Shown: positions 35,171-44,507, numbered from the stretch's first letter. The stretch is 64,000 bases of DNA from JANNWF01 sp052390415 (GCA_052390415.1 JBQTGY010000056.1:50230-114229), one strand, 5' to 3'. Numbers and translations are program-made. The notes: a model not told the origin generated them from the letters alone.

Positions 35171-35949
35171 AGGAAGTCCACGATGTGACGACGGAAGCGG
35201 CGATATATCCCGCCGGCAAGCAACAGGGTCACAACCGCGAAGCAGAGGCCGGTGAGCGGAATGACATGACTGAGATCGCTAGTCATCAACGGGTCGCGAA
35301 CGCCCGCGATGATGTCAGCGAACGGGTTGAATCGTTGCAGATCACGTATCCCCGGGGGACCCATTTCTGCCGAGTAGAGGATGGGCGTCAGGAACATGGT
35401 GGCGGTCAGCACGTACTGAACGATTTGCTGCAAGTCACGGAAGAACACGTGGATGATCGACAGACAGATTGCCGCGCCGAAAGCGATGGCCGCGAGGGTC
35501 GCCCAAGCCAACAGGGTCATCGGCAAGTAGATCGGTGCGACGTGCGGCGTGAATGCCCACAGCAACAGCATGACCACCAAGAACCCTGCACCTTGCAGGC
35601 CGAACGCGGTCACTACGCGTGCCGCCACAAGTTGCCAGGGTGCGATGGCAACTTTGGCCAACAAGCCGGAATGATCAGTGCAGGCGGTGGCTCCGCGCGC
35701 GACCGCGTCGCTGAACGCAAGCCAAGGCCACATCCCCATGGAGAGATATGCGACATAGCCGGCGGCATCCAGGCCCGGGATTCGTGCCTGGAAGATCAGT
35801 CCGAACACGACTGCAAACAGCGCCAATTGCAACACGGGGGCCAACAGTGCCCAACTCAAGCCAAGACTGTTACCACTGAATCGTTGCGCAAGATCTTGGC
35901 GAGCGAGGTAGGCAATCATCTGCTGCGTTGTGTTGACGCGTCGTATCAA
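35167..35949 (-). CDS. wzm: polysaccharide ABC exporter, permease (Wzm type)
   Basis: The protein has 260 residues from a TTG at 35949, or 250 from the ATG at 35919; neither start has a clear ribosome site. It contains six membrane segments of the ABC-2 type. SLGLSWALLAPVLQLALF matches the exporter family's N-terminal interface, and DLQQIVQYVLTATMFLTPILY is the conserved C-terminal motif. The stop overlaps the start of the ATPase gene by four bases (GTGA). About 76 bp separate it from the parvulin gene upstream, so an internal promoter is possible. Confidence 0.9.
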   Translation of the reverse strand: MIRRVNTTQQMIAYLARQDLAQRFSGNSLGLSWALLAPVLQLALFAVVFGLIFQARIPGLDAAGYVAYLSMGMWPWLAFSDAVARGATACTDHSGLLAKVAIAPWQLVAARVVTAFGLQGAGFLVVMLLLWAFTPHVAPIYLPMTLLAWATLAAIAFGAAICLSIIHVFFRDLQQIVQYVLTATMFLTPILYSAEMGPPGIRDLQRFNPFADIIAGVRDPLMTSDLSHVIPLTGLCFAVVTLLLAGGIYRRFRRHIVDFL

Positions 35950-36025
35950 GTGGCTTGCTCGACTTCAGCCGTTCAAGACCCGCTGGGGCTCTCATTGATA
36001 CCCGCGCTGCTGCCGAGCCAAGCCT

Positions 36026-37009
36026 TCAGGGCTTGGAGCTTTCGATGGCAGGCTGTGGCGGGTTCGGCGACTGCGCTTCTCCGCCTAGGTATCGCGTACG
36101 CATGCCACTGATCGCTTTGTCATTCAGCTCGACCGGCAATCGCGAAAAGCTGGCCAAAAAATCGCGTTTGGCTTTGTCCCTCGCCTCGCCTTCCAACTGC
36201 GCTATCAATTCCGCCTCAATTTGATCGTAAGGCGGAATGGGGTACTTCTTGAACAGGTCCAGACGAACTATGTGATAACCAAAGCGGGTTCGCACCGGCC
36301 CGACAATGTCACCTTCTTTCTCCAGCTGACCCACAGCCCGCGCGAAGGCTGGATCCAGCTTGGATAGATCTACACTGGCCATGGATTCCGTGGTCACGTC
36401 GCTATGTCCTAGCGCCGCGACCACGTCTGCAAATGATTCTCCCGCTTGCGCCCGCCGCATTGCGTCGTCTGCCATGGTTTTCGCCGCTGATTCTCCGAGT
36501 CGATCCGTTGGCACCAGGACGTGACTCAGATCGATGCGTGCGGCGGGAGTGAATGCCGCCGGGTCGGCGAGGTAGCGCTCGCGTGCGAGATTGCTGACAT
36601 TGGGAATCGGCGCTTCCGCCGTATGCCGCTCAATCAGGGTGCGAGAGAGCAACTCGGTGGCCGCAAGTTCGAGCTCCTCAAGATAACCGGGCTCCTTGTC
36701 GATCCCAAGCTCGCGAGCTCGCGCCGCGACCTGCTTCGCAAGCAGCACCGAATCGATGAATCGCGCCGCACGATCTGACTCGGTCAAATATCCCGCCCTC
36801 AATTCAGGCGGCATTGTCCGGATCTTGACGTCGACATCCTTGAGCGAAAGCTCGATGTTGCCGCGCTTGGCGACAACATCTTGCGGCAGCTCAGGAGGGA
36901 GTAACGCCTGCGCAAACAGCGGAACGGGCAGCACAGCGAGCAGCAGGCAAGTCGCCGGCCCGCGTCGCATTCCAAGTTTTACGCGTTGACCCGATTTGAC
37001 CAGACTCAT
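36026..37009 (-). CDS. exported peptidyl-prolyl isomerase, parvulin type
   Basis: The protein has 327 residues with a signal peptide (LLLAVLPVPLFAQA). An N-terminal helical chaperone region (residues ~35-170) is followed by a PpiC/rotamase domain containing LSHVLVP, GESFADV and TRFGYHIVRLD. This organisation is like SurA and the EpsD-type isomerases. The ATG at 37009 overlaps the stop of the upstream exported-protein gene (ATGA), so the two are translationally coupled. It may fold that cysteine-rich partner or outer-membrane components of the glycan system. An ATG at 36970 is a possible shorter start. Confidence 0.85.
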   Translation of the reverse strand: MSLVKSGQRVKLGMRRGPATCLLLAVLPVPLFAQALLPPELPQDVVAKRGNIELSLKDVDVKIRTMPPELRAGYLTESDRAARFIDSVLLAKQVAARARELGIDKEPGYLEELELAATELLSRTLIERHTAEAPIPNVSNLARERYLADPAAFTPAARIDLSHVLVPTDRLGESAAKTMADDAMRRAQAGESFADVVAALGHSDVTTESMASVDLSKLDPAFARAVGQLEKEGDIVGPVRTRFGYHIVRLDLFKKYPIPPYDQIEAELIAQLEGEARDKAKRDFLASFSRLPVELNDKAISGMRTRYLGGEAQSPNPPQPAIESSKP

Positions 37010-38115
37010 TGGACTTGCATGTTCACGCCGCAGGTTGAATTGCCACCACACGTCGAATTCGTCGGCGTCGTGGGGGTGAACATGTTGTACGTTGCGATGT
37101 TGAAGTACATCTGCTTGCCAGTTGGTGCCAGGCAGCCCGAAAGCCCGGATGTGGGGGTTGCAGCAACGAGGTTTCCGGAAATTCCAGGCGCGTCGAATCG
37201 GCAATTCCCACTGAGGTAAACGTCATTGGCAGGTGCCGGGAATACGCGCGGACGGAAATCACCCGGACATGGACTGATGGTGACGCTGACTTGACCGGTT
37301 GGGATGCCAGAGCCTTGCACATCGATCCACTGGAAGCTGACCTGGTTGGCGGCACCTGACAAGGTGAATGGAATAGCCAAATAGCGTCCATTGGACGGGT
37401 TCAGGTAATTTCCAGGAACAGCTATTTGTGGTCCTGGCCCGATGCCTGGTTGCACACCCCATATGTCTACAAAGGTGCGAACGACTTGCTGGAATCCGTG
37501 CGCGGTAAAGCGCGCATCGGTCGGCACCGGGCGGGTGGTTCCATCATAGAACTCGGTGCAATAGCCGTCTCCGACCGGGGGCGTACCGGGTCCAACAGTC
37601 ACAGCGGCGGCGTTGACAATAGCTGATCCAGTGGCGTTGTAGCAGCGCATCTGGAAGTTGTATGACCCCTCGACCAAGGTCAGCGACAAGCCCGGAGACC
37701 CGCGTGAGGTCGTCAACGGTTGATTGGTCCAGCCGGACACTGCCGGATTGGTTGGACCCGATCCAAAACAGGCTTCGGCGTTGCTGCTGCTCCACGTGAG
37801 ATTGAACGGCGCCCCAGCCGTGATGTTGGTACTGGAGGGAGTCAGGGACAAATTGGTCGGCGGATTGGTTCCGTTACCACCATTGCCCAGATTCTGCAAT
37901 ACACAATTTCCGCTCGCGGTGCGGCAGCGAACCTGCAAATCGCCATTGGCCGCAAATTCGACCGAGCTTCCAACTTCCAGACCAATCTCGGCCAGCGGAT
38001 TCGTATTGGTGATAACTATTTTTGGTGAGGCAAGTTGCGCCTGCGCACCACCGGCCAACAGCAGGCTGGCCGCGGCCGCGCCGACCAAGAGTGAGGATTT
38101 GCGGCTTCGATTCAC
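37006..38115 (-). CDS. exported cysteine-rich protein with an Ig-like domain
   Basis: The protein has 369 residues. The GTG start at 38115 has an excellent ribosome site (AGGAG, 7 nt spacing). The signal peptide ends at GGAQA. Residues ~95-190 look Ig-like (PTNLSLTPSSTNITAG...). The rest is beta-rich with many Gly/Pro/Thr. I count about ten cysteines in the mature protein, suggesting disulfides made in the periplasm. No known family beyond the Ig-like part. Its stop overlaps the start of the parvulin gene. It could be a surface or matrix protein linked to the exported glycan, but that is inference. Confidence 0.75.
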   Translation of the reverse strand: MNRSRKSSLLVGAAAASLLLAGGAQAQLASPKIVITNTNPLAEIGLEVGSSVEFAANGDLQVRCRTASGNCVLQNLGNGGNGTNPPTNLSLTPSSTNITAGAPFNLTWSSSNAEACFGSGPTNPAVSGWTNQPLTTSRGSPGLSLTLVEGSYNFQMRCYNATGSAIVNAAAVTVGPGTPPVGDGYCTEFYDGTTRPVPTDARFTAHGFQQVVRTFVDIWGVQPGIGPGPQIAVPGNYLNPSNGRYLAIPFTLSGAANQVSFQWIDVQGSGIPTGQVSVTISPCPGDFRPRVFPAPANDVYLSGNCRFDAPGISGNLVAATPTSGLSGCLAPTGKQMYFNIATYNMFTPTTPTNSTCGGNSTCGVNMQVQ

Positions 38116-38420
38116 GAGTTGGCTCCTGCGATTGGTCAACTTCTGGAGTATCCATGAGCATATCTGAACCTCAGACTCACAAGGACGATCATTCCTCGTT
38201 TTCTCGTGAGTTCGCTGGCTCAGCAATGGTGAGTCTGGGTGGGCTCGGCATGTGTAAAGACCAAGCACGCCTGAATATTGAACTAGCTGATGTCAGCACG
38301 AGACCGCGTTGATGCGGCCTCTCAAAAAAGCAATCGGGGCCTTTCGGCCCCGATTGTTTGACTCTTTGCAGTGAAGGCGGAGCGGACAGAATCCCGCTCA
38401 CGCCTTGTGCTGGTACAACC
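38116..38420. other. gene-free spacer with terminator
   Basis: This 305-bp spacer lies between the exported-protein gene at 37006 and the one ending at 38421, both leftward. It holds the terminator at 38322-38356 and the presumed promoter of the downstream operon, which I cannot pin down. Nothing else is seen. Confidence 0.5.
38322..38356 (-). terminator. strong Rho-independent terminator
   Basis: On the minus strand the sequence folds into a perfect 11-bp stem (CAATCGGGGCC / GGCCCCGATTG) with a GAAA loop, followed by C and six Ts. It lies 65 bp past the stop of the 585-residue exported protein and should end that transcript. Confidence 0.9.
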
Positions 38421-40178
38421 TTACAGGCTGCCCAAGCCCTGCAGGGTCCAGCTGCGCAGGCCGGTCGGCAACGCCGTACCGAACGCCGGAACCGGCGTCT
38501 GATCCAGCAAGTAGCCATCGCGACCCAAGCGGTGCTTGTGGATCTGACCGTAGTTGGCGCTGACGCCAGCCGTGATGCCGGCGTTGGTGTAGTCGGCCGC
38601 CCAGAAACCAATGACGGGCAGACCAACGATACCAACCGGGTTCAGATCCTGCGACACCAAGTAGTTCTGGAAGCCGGCAACTGCCGGGTTGTCGAACTGG
38701 ATGCGCGCCCAACCATTCGGGCCGGCAGCCAAACGAGCGGCTGGCAGGGTCAAACCATGCGCACCTTGCTTCGGCTCAGCACCGAAGATGTTGGTCGGGG
38801 TCGCATTGCCAAGCGTCTGATTGAACGCGATGACATTCGATTCCCAGCACAGTGACGGCGGCGCAGCAGCTTGGCCTGGCGGCGGCGGCGGCGACACGAT
38901 CGGACCGGTGGTGATGGACGTACCCGGCGACTCTTCACGATCCCACACGGTGAAGGCATACACTTCGCACAGACCATGCTGGTCGAACGGGGTGTTGGTG
39001 CCAACGACGCTGACGTTGTCGCTGAACGGACGAACGTCGCCGAGGATGCGGCCGTAGGTGTGCTTGCGCTTGGTCGGGAAGGTGACAACCCACTCGGTCG
39101 CTGCGGCTACGGACGATTCCAGATTGAATTCGTTGTAGACGAAACGCGACATCAAAGCGGCCGAGACGGCATTCACGCCACCCTGCGCACCACGGTAGGT
39201 CGCCGAAACGACCACGCCCGACGGCTCGAAGATACGCGCGGTGGCGAATTCGCCATCGGCATCGACGCCGGTGCGAGCGCGACCCAGATCCGGCTGCACC
39301 GATCCTGGGAAGGTGTGCAGATCGACGGTGCCCGGATCCGCCAAGCCAGCCGGCTCAGCCAGACCCACTGGGCTGTAGAAGCCAGCAATGGCTTCGGCGT
39401 TGTAGGTCAGCGCGCGACCAAACGCAACGTCGACAATCGCGCCGCCACCGAACAGGCCGCCCGAAGGAGCGTTCAGCGCACGTCCTGGGCCACCATCAGC
39501 CGGGCCGCCTTGCGCCAACGTCAACCAACGACCACCCGGGTTGGTGAACGCCAATTCCAGCGCGCCGCAGTTTGCAGGAGCGCGGGTCGAAGCAATGTGG
39601 GTTGTCCACGTGGCCGGGATGAATCCGCCGGTGCCGTCGAACAGGTCACCCATTTCAATCATTTCGACGTGACCTTGGCGCATACGCTCAGCGGAGCTGA
39701 TCGCGACTTCGGTACCGGCGGCTGAAGCGTTCAAACGCACATTCCCGGTGGTGCCAACGGCATCCGGGTTGTTTCCGCCAGCGCGGAATTCAAAGTCGAG
39801 GAACGGCGAACCCGTTGCGCCCTTGCCGACGTTATTCGGCACGGTGCAGGAGTTGTCGCCAGTGAACAGCGAGGCACCGCCGTCAGTACGGACGATGGAA
39901 GCAGTCCACACGTCAAACTCGGACAGGTACAGGTTGAAGTCGAGGACTTCGGCGCTGTTCAGGGCTTCCAGGAAGCGGACCTTGACAGCCTTGTCGCGCT
40001 CAGTGGTGTTGACCACGGAGATCAGCGTGACGTTGCCACCATTGACGGTGTAGTACGGGTACAGCAGGACCTGGCCGAGACCGTCAGGATTGACGTTCAC
40101 GGCATTGGCCATACCGGCCAGACCAGCGATGCCGGTGACGCCAGCAACGATAGCCGTGGACAGAGAGTTCTTCTTCAT
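38421..40178 (-). CDS. exported protein of unknown function, probably highly expressed
   Basis: The protein has 585 residues, starting MKKNSLSTAIVAG with a signal peptide ending at MANA. AGGAG lies 7 nt before the ATG at 40178. The mature N terminus (VNVNPDGLGQVLLYPYYTV) leads into a beta-rich region with NGGNVTLISVVNTT. A proline-rich linker (SPPPPPGQAAAPP) lies near residue 435. No transmembrane anchor and no sortase or exosortase tail is visible. I recognise no characterised family, although the pattern resembles conserved hypothetical surface proteins of gammaproteobacteria. It is monocistronic, with its own -10 box upstream and a strong terminator downstream, which suggests an abundant envelope or secreted protein. 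Confidence 0.75.
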   Translation of the reverse strand: MKKNSLSTAIVAGVTGIAGLAGMANAVNVNPDGLGQVLLYPYYTVNGGNVTLISVVNTTERDKAVKVRFLEALNSAEVLDFNLYLSEFDVWTASIVRTDGGASLFTGDNSCTVPNNVGKGATGSPFLDFEFRAGGNNPDAVGTTGNVRLNASAAGTEVAISSAERMRQGHVEMIEMGDLFDGTGGFIPATWTTHIASTRAPANCGALELAFTNPGGRWLTLAQGGPADGGPGRALNAPSGGLFGGGAIVDVAFGRALTYNAEAIAGFYSPVGLAEPAGLADPGTVDLHTFPGSVQPDLGRARTGVDADGEFATARIFEPSGVVVSATYRGAQGGVNAVSAALMSRFVYNEFNLESSVAAATEWVVTFPTKRKHTYGRILGDVRPFSDNVSVVGTNTPFDQHGLCEVYAFTVWDREESPGTSITTGPIVSPPPPPGQAAAPPSLCWESNVIAFNQTLGNATPTNIFGAEPKQGAHGLTLPAARLAAGPNGWARIQFDNPAVAGFQNYLVSQDLNPVGIVGLPVIGFWAADYTNAGITAGVSANYGQIHKHRLGRDGYLLDQTPVPAFGTALPTGLRSWTLQGLGSL

Positions 40179-40286
40179 CACAACACTCCTAAGAGGTAAC
40201 AGGGCTTTGTTTCACAACCGCTTGTCCGGTCTGAGCTCAAGGAAGGCAATACCTCCCGCGGCCTGACATCGGGTGTAGCGAGGCGG

Positions 40287-40318
40287 ATTATAGGCGCGGG
40301 TCTTGTCAATACGCAACG
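40287..40318 (-). promoter_or_regulatory. promoter with perfect -10 box
   Basis: On the minus strand a perfect TATAAT lies at 40287-40292. A TTGACA (40304-40309) is only 11 nt away, too close for a normal sigma70 pair. TTGCGT at 18 nt spacing is the better -35 candidate. The 5' leader to the ATG at 40178 would be about 100 nt. Confidence 0.5.
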
Positions 40319-40377
40319 CTTCATTGAGCCCCCTGTTTGGGGGAGGCCTCAATCGATCGGAATAACTGTTGCGTCTT

Positions 40378-40824
40378 CTACTTGCGCGGGAGGTGGTGCC
40401 AGTCGCCACCGACCAACAGCCAGACTTCTTGCACGGTTTGCTGGGTTTCCATCTTTGGAACGCCCGGCATGCCCCCGGTCAATGAAAAGTGCACAACTAC
40501 GTCGGCCACGCAGCGATCCGCAATTTCGCACACTACGGTGCCCACTTCGAACGCCTTCCAGTTGACCGGGCTACCGACAAAATTGGTTTGAAAGCCCTCC
40601 AGCGTGGTCGCTTCCCGGTAACCCGGCGTCAGCAACGCATATGCATCCGCCCAGCGGCGTTCGATCATTGCCTGCCAACGAATACCGGCACGCGCTGCCA
40701 CCGCTTGTTCAGGCGGCAAGGCAGTTGCCTTGGATGAAGTTGCCTTGGGCGCAGACGCGCATCCGGCGAGCAGCGTCACTGAAACGAGAGCGAGGGCGCA
40801 GAAAGCGCGATGGTGGCTAAGCAT
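40378..40824 (-). CDS. small outer-envelope lipoprotein, SnoaL/NTF2-like size
   Basis: The protein has 148 residues from the ATG at 40824, with AGGAA 7 nt upstream. The signal peptide ends in a lipobox, LLAGC, so it is likely lipidated and anchored in the envelope. The mature part (IRWQAMIERRWADAYALLTPGYREA..., ending VWLLVGGDWHHLP) has the look of a cone-shaped NTF2-like fold, but I have no firm family match. It follows gspD by 38 bp and may be the last gene of the type II secretion operon, perhaps an accessory lipoprotein. Confidence 0.7.
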   Translation of the reverse strand: MLSHHRAFCALALVSVTLLAGCASAPKATSSKATALPPEQAVAARAGIRWQAMIERRWADAYALLTPGYREATTLEGFQTNFVGSPVNWKAFEVGTVVCEIADRCVADVVVHFSLTGGMPGVPKMETQQTVQEVWLLVGGDWHHLPRK

Positions 40825-40862
40825 GGGTGTGTTCCTAATGTTCAAGAGAATCCGTTGTGCAA

Positions 40863-43091
40863 CTATTTCTCGACGTCCGCTGGAGAGGCGGCTATCGGCT
40901 TGAGTCCGCGGAAACGCCGCTGGTACTCGTCGGTAATCTGGCGTGCGTCGTCGGCATTGCGGATGACACGCGGGGTGATGAGCACGATCAACTCGTCGCG
41001 ATTACCCGAGACGCTGCGCCCGCCAAAAAGCGCGCCGAGCACAGGAATGCGATTCAGGAAGGGCACGCCCGAGCTGCCGGCACTCTTTTCTTCTTTGATC
41101 AAGCCACCCAGCACGACGGTATTGCCGCTCTGAACGGCCACTTCTGTCTGAATCGTGCGGGTGTCGATGGGCACGTTACCGCCCACTGCTTCGCCGACAC
41201 CTTGACCGCTGTCTTCCTGCTCAATCTCGAGAAAAACCAGCCCACCTGGATTGACGCGCGGCGTCACGCTCAGCGTGATTCCGGTCTGGCGAAATTGCAC
41301 GGAACTGGTACCAACGTTGCCGTTGGGGTCGGTGCCGCCACCACCGATATTGTTGTTGATGAAGGTGCTGACCACCGGAATCTGGGTGCCGACGTTGATG
41401 GTGCCTTGCTTGTTGTTGAGCACGACCAACGAAGGTGCCGACAGCACCGTCACATCGCTGACGGCATCCACCGCCGTGATCAGTGCTTGCGCATTTGGCC
41501 CCAGAAAACTCCAAGCCAGACTGCCCGGGCCATCATCGGTGGGTGGATTGATGCTGCCACTCAAATCGTTGAATCCGCGTTGCGTGGCCGCTCGCGTCCG
41601 CAACGCCTGATCGGCGATCGCGCCCTCAAAAAACCATTGCACGCCGTACTTGAGCGACTCATTCAATGCCACACGCACAATCTGGGTCTCGATCACTACC
41701 TGCAGAGGCACCTGATCCAAACGCTGGATGACACGCCGTATCGAATCCCACTGGGACGACGACGCGCGCACGATCAGCGAGTTGCTTTCTTCGACTGCGG
41801 AGATGCGCACTTCGTCCGCAGCGCCCAGCGAAATTCCGTCACCGCCCGCGCCACCACCATTGGCACCAGCTTCGGCGCGCGCCGCCCGCCGTTCTTCGGT
41901 GCGCGCCTTGCGCTCATCCTGCGCGGTGGAGCGTTGCGTGCCATCGGCGCCAAGCGTGCGAATCTCGACCGGCTCCAGTCCAGGCGCCACACCCGCTCCA
42001 GACGATGAAGCAGGCCGCCCTCCAGAAGTCTGGAAGATATCCGACAAGGTGTCCGACAGATCCAGCGCATTGACGTTCTTGACTTCATACACGTACAGGC
42101 GCTGACCGGCTTCACCGCCGCCCAAGTCAAAACGTTCCAGCCATTCCTCAATCGTCGTCAGGTAATCGGGCTGCGGCGTAATCACCAACACCCCATTGAT
42201 GCCTTCCAATGGCACGAACCGAAACAGGCCTGCCAGGGGCGTGTTGCTGCCCTCGCCGAAGATCTTCTCCATCTCCGTGATGACCTCTGCGGCATCCGAC
42301 TGCTGCAGGGTGAAGACGCCCACCGACATGCCCGCCAGCCAGTCGACATCGAAAACTTCGATGGTCTGCAGGTAGTTCTCAAGCTCAGCGCGCGTGCCGG
42401 CCAGCGTGATCAGATTACGCGTGGGGTCGACGTTGACGACACTTTCTGGCCGCGCATACGGCTTGAGCAACTTTTCCATCTCGGTGGCCGAGATGAACTT
42501 CAGTGGCACGGCGCGCACCTCATAACCACGCGCGGTCTGCGCTGGGCCCACCCGCGGCGTCAGGTTGCCGGGCAACGCCTGCGCGACGGGCAACACGGTG
42601 TAACGGCCGTCTTCCCAGATCAGGGTGGCGTTGTTCCAGCGCAGCAGCATCTCGAGAATTGACAAAGCCTGGTCGCCACGCAGCGGGCGCGCCGTCGAAA
42701 ATGTCACCGTGCCTTGCACGCCGGGGGCAATGACATAGTTCTGTTGCAGGAACTCGCCCAGGATCAGCTTGACCACGGCGTGCAGGGATTCGCCTTCGAA
42801 GTTGAAGGTGACTTCACCGGTGGCGCCTTCGGGGGAAGTGGGCTTGCGCGCCGCTGCTTCATTGATCAGTTTGCCGGTGCCGACATGGGTGAGGTCGCTC
42901 GGGTCCGACTCTTGTTCCTGCGGACCGTCTTCCACCGAAAACTCGGCGCCGTTGGCAACCGCGTCGCCGACGACTGGAGCATCTTCGGAGTAGTCGGTAT
43001 ATATGCGTGCCGCAGGCGGCCCGCCTGTGGCGCAGCCGCCCAACAGAACGGCCAAAGCGACCACGATCAAGATTGAAAAACGATGATTCAC
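40863..43091 (-). CDS. gspD: type II secretion secretin GspD (lipoprotein form)
   Basis: The protein has 742 residues. The GTG at 43091 is preceded by GAGGAG. The signal peptide ends at LLGGC with the lipidated Cys at residue 20, so this secretin can reach the outer membrane without a separate pilotin. N0/N1-N3 domains cover ~100-450 (VTFNFEGESLHAVVKLIL, AVPLKFISATEMEKLLKPY, and others). The secretin core has VPLQVVIETQIVRVAL, LSAPSLVVLNNKQ, IPVVSTF and TVVLGGLIKEEKS. An Ala/Arg-rich insertion lies near residues 385-425. It forms the outer-membrane channel. It is last of the core genes, after gspN, as in Xanthomonas xps. Confidence 0.96.
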   Translation of the reverse strand: MNHRFSILIVVALAVLLGGCATGGPPAARIYTDYSEDAPVVGDAVANGAEFSVEDGPQEQESDPSDLTHVGTGKLINEAAARKPTSPEGATGEVTFNFEGESLHAVVKLILGEFLQQNYVIAPGVQGTVTFSTARPLRGDQALSILEMLLRWNNATLIWEDGRYTVLPVAQALPGNLTPRVGPAQTARGYEVRAVPLKFISATEMEKLLKPYARPESVVNVDPTRNLITLAGTRAELENYLQTIEVFDVDWLAGMSVGVFTLQQSDAAEVITEMEKIFGEGSNTPLAGLFRFVPLEGINGVLVITPQPDYLTTIEEWLERFDLGGGEAGQRLYVYEVKNVNALDLSDTLSDIFQTSGGRPASSSGAGVAPGLEPVEIRTLGADGTQRSTAQDERKARTEERRAARAEAGANGGGAGGDGISLGAADEVRISAVEESNSLIVRASSSQWDSIRRVIQRLDQVPLQVVIETQIVRVALNESLKYGVQWFFEGAIADQALRTRAATQRGFNDLSGSINPPTDDGPGSLAWSFLGPNAQALITAVDAVSDVTVLSAPSLVVLNNKQGTINVGTQIPVVSTFINNNIGGGGTDPNGNVGTSSVQFRQTGITLSVTPRVNPGGLVFLEIEQEDSGQGVGEAVGGNVPIDTRTIQTEVAVQSGNTVVLGGLIKEEKSAGSSGVPFLNRIPVLGALFGGRSVSGNRDELIVLITPRVIRNADDARQITDEYQRRFRGLKPIAASPADVEK

Positions 43092-43170
43092 GCGCGGCTC
43101 CTCGTCGAACCTATCGAACAGAGAGGGTGACCAATTCCGGCGGACTGGAGCGAAAGGTTCATACGTGCAC

Positions 43171-43905
43171 TCATTGTTTTTGCTTCTCCGCAGCTCGCGC
43201 TGCTTCTTCACGCATTTGTCGACGCCGTTCTTCGATCCGGCGACGGATCATCTCGGCACGCGACTCGGGACTTTGGGCTTCGTCGGCAACTTGCGCCGTC
43301 GGATTTTCTGCGCTGCCCTCGCCGCCTGCAGGCGGCGGCGTGGATTCGGTGATGACAGGTGGAGCCGGTGGTGCGGTCGGCGCCTCTCCACCTTGACCAT
43401 CGAACACGCGCAATTCTGCGTCGATGCGCCCTGAAGGGCCCTCAAAGACCGCGCCGCGCGCGGCGAGTTCAACCAACTTCCATCCCGATTGCTCGCCAGC
43501 CAGCGATTGGCCCACTTTCAAAGTCTGCGAAACACCGCTGGTACGGTCAGTAAATTGGGCGATCTGGGTGTCGCCACGAAGTATGACGCTGGTCAAAATC
43601 ACATCCAGTGGCGCCGAGGCGGCGACGGGGGCCGCCGCCGTTCCCGTCGCTTCGGGTGGCAATGGGCGACGGTCGGCATTGAACAGGGGGCGCTCGGCAA
43701 TCACCGCATAACTCTCAAGGCTGCCGAGGGCACTCTGGGCGCGATCCAGGCGCAACGAGGGTGGCACCGCAATTTGCTCGGCATCTTCGGGTTGCAAGCT
43801 GTAGCGCCCGCCAAGCCCGGTCTCGACAGCCAGCAGCACCAACAAGGACCAGCCGCAGAAAACCGAAAGCAGCAAGGTGAGCAGACGCAGCGAAGCCGCA
43901 CTCAT
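43171..43905 (-). CDS. gspN: type II secretion protein GspN/XpsN (GspC-like)
   Basis: The protein has 244 residues. One N-terminal membrane helix (LLTLLLSVFCGWSLLVLLAV) is followed by a periplasmic homology region: IAERPLFNADRRPLP, then VILTSVILRGDTQIAQFTD and VGQSLAGEQSGWKLVEL. It ends in a long charged, helical tail (about 80 residues, rich in E and R) in place of a PDZ domain. It should link the inner-membrane platform to the secretin, as GspC does. Position M-N-D is the Xps order. The ATG overlaps the gspM stop. Confidence 0.88.
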   Translation of the reverse strand: MSAASLRLLTLLLSVFCGWSLLVLLAVETGLGGRYSLQPEDAEQIAVPPSLRLDRAQSALGSLESYAVIAERPLFNADRRPLPPEATGTAAAPVAASAPLDVILTSVILRGDTQIAQFTDRTSGVSQTLKVGQSLAGEQSGWKLVELAARGAVFEGPSGRIDAELRVFDGQGGEAPTAPPAPPVITESTPPPAGGEGSAENPTAQVADEAQSPESRAEMIRRRIEERRRQMREEAARAAEKQKQ

Positions 43906-44507
43906 GCGCCAGCTCTCCGCTGCCTGAGGTAGCCGTACAACTCGAAATTGACGTCAATGGCTCCGCGTCCGATTCCCAGCGCTCCGACCTGTTCGGCCAC
44001 CCGGCGTGTGAACACGCCGAAGTCGCTCAAGAATAGCTGCGGGCTGCCCGATTCGAGCGCATGCAGCACCGGCAGAAGGCGTTCGGTTTCACAACGCATA
44101 CGCACCTGAATGGCGACGCGCTCGAACGGCTCTTCTTCGCGCGACCGGACCGGGGTGGTGCTGACCAGCTGACAATCGTTGCCTGCGCCGAGGCCATCGA
44201 CCTGTGTGCGCAGGCGCTGGATCAACGCGGATGCGGCCAGATCAAAATTGTCTTCCGGCAGGAATCCGGGATTTGCCGCCTCGAAAGCACGTACTTCGGC
44301 CAAGCGCTGCTCGATGGCGGGCCGTTGCAGCGCCGAATGACGAAATTTGGACTCTTGCTCGCGCAGTTCAATCAACTCGGCGCGCGCTTGCAACAGCGGG
44401 CCGGTAAACCACCAGTGCACGAACAGGAAATAGCCGCCCAACAGGACACCAGCCAGCAAGGCCAGCGCCAGTATCTGGCCTCGCTTACCGCTTGGCAGCT
44501 GCGCCAT
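43902..44507 (-). CDS. gspM: type II secretion protein GspM
   Basis: The protein has 201 residues from the ATG at 44507, which lies 23 bp inside the end of gspL. One membrane helix (ILALALLAGVLLGGYFLFVHWWF) is followed by a periplasmic coiled coil (LLQARAELIELREQESKF) and a ferredoxin-like domain. GspM pairs with GspL in the inner-membrane assembly platform. Sequence conservation in this family is low; the call rests on topology, size and position between gspL and gspN. Confidence 0.85.
   Translation of the reverse strand: MAQLPSGKRGQILALALLAGVLLGGYFLFVHWWFTGPLLQARAELIELREQESKFRHSALQRPAIEQRLAEVRAFEAANPGFLPEDNFDLAASALIQRLRTQVDGLGAGNDCQLVSTTPVRSREEEPFERVAIQVRMRCETERLLPVLHALESGSPQLFLSDFGVFTRRVAEQVGALGIGRGAIDVNFELYGYLRQRRAGA

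Noticed and set aside
40304..40309. TTGACA as the -35 box for the TATAAT at 40287
   Set aside because: The spacing is only 11 nt. A sigma70 promoter needs about 17, so TTGCGT at 18 nt spacing is the better candidate.
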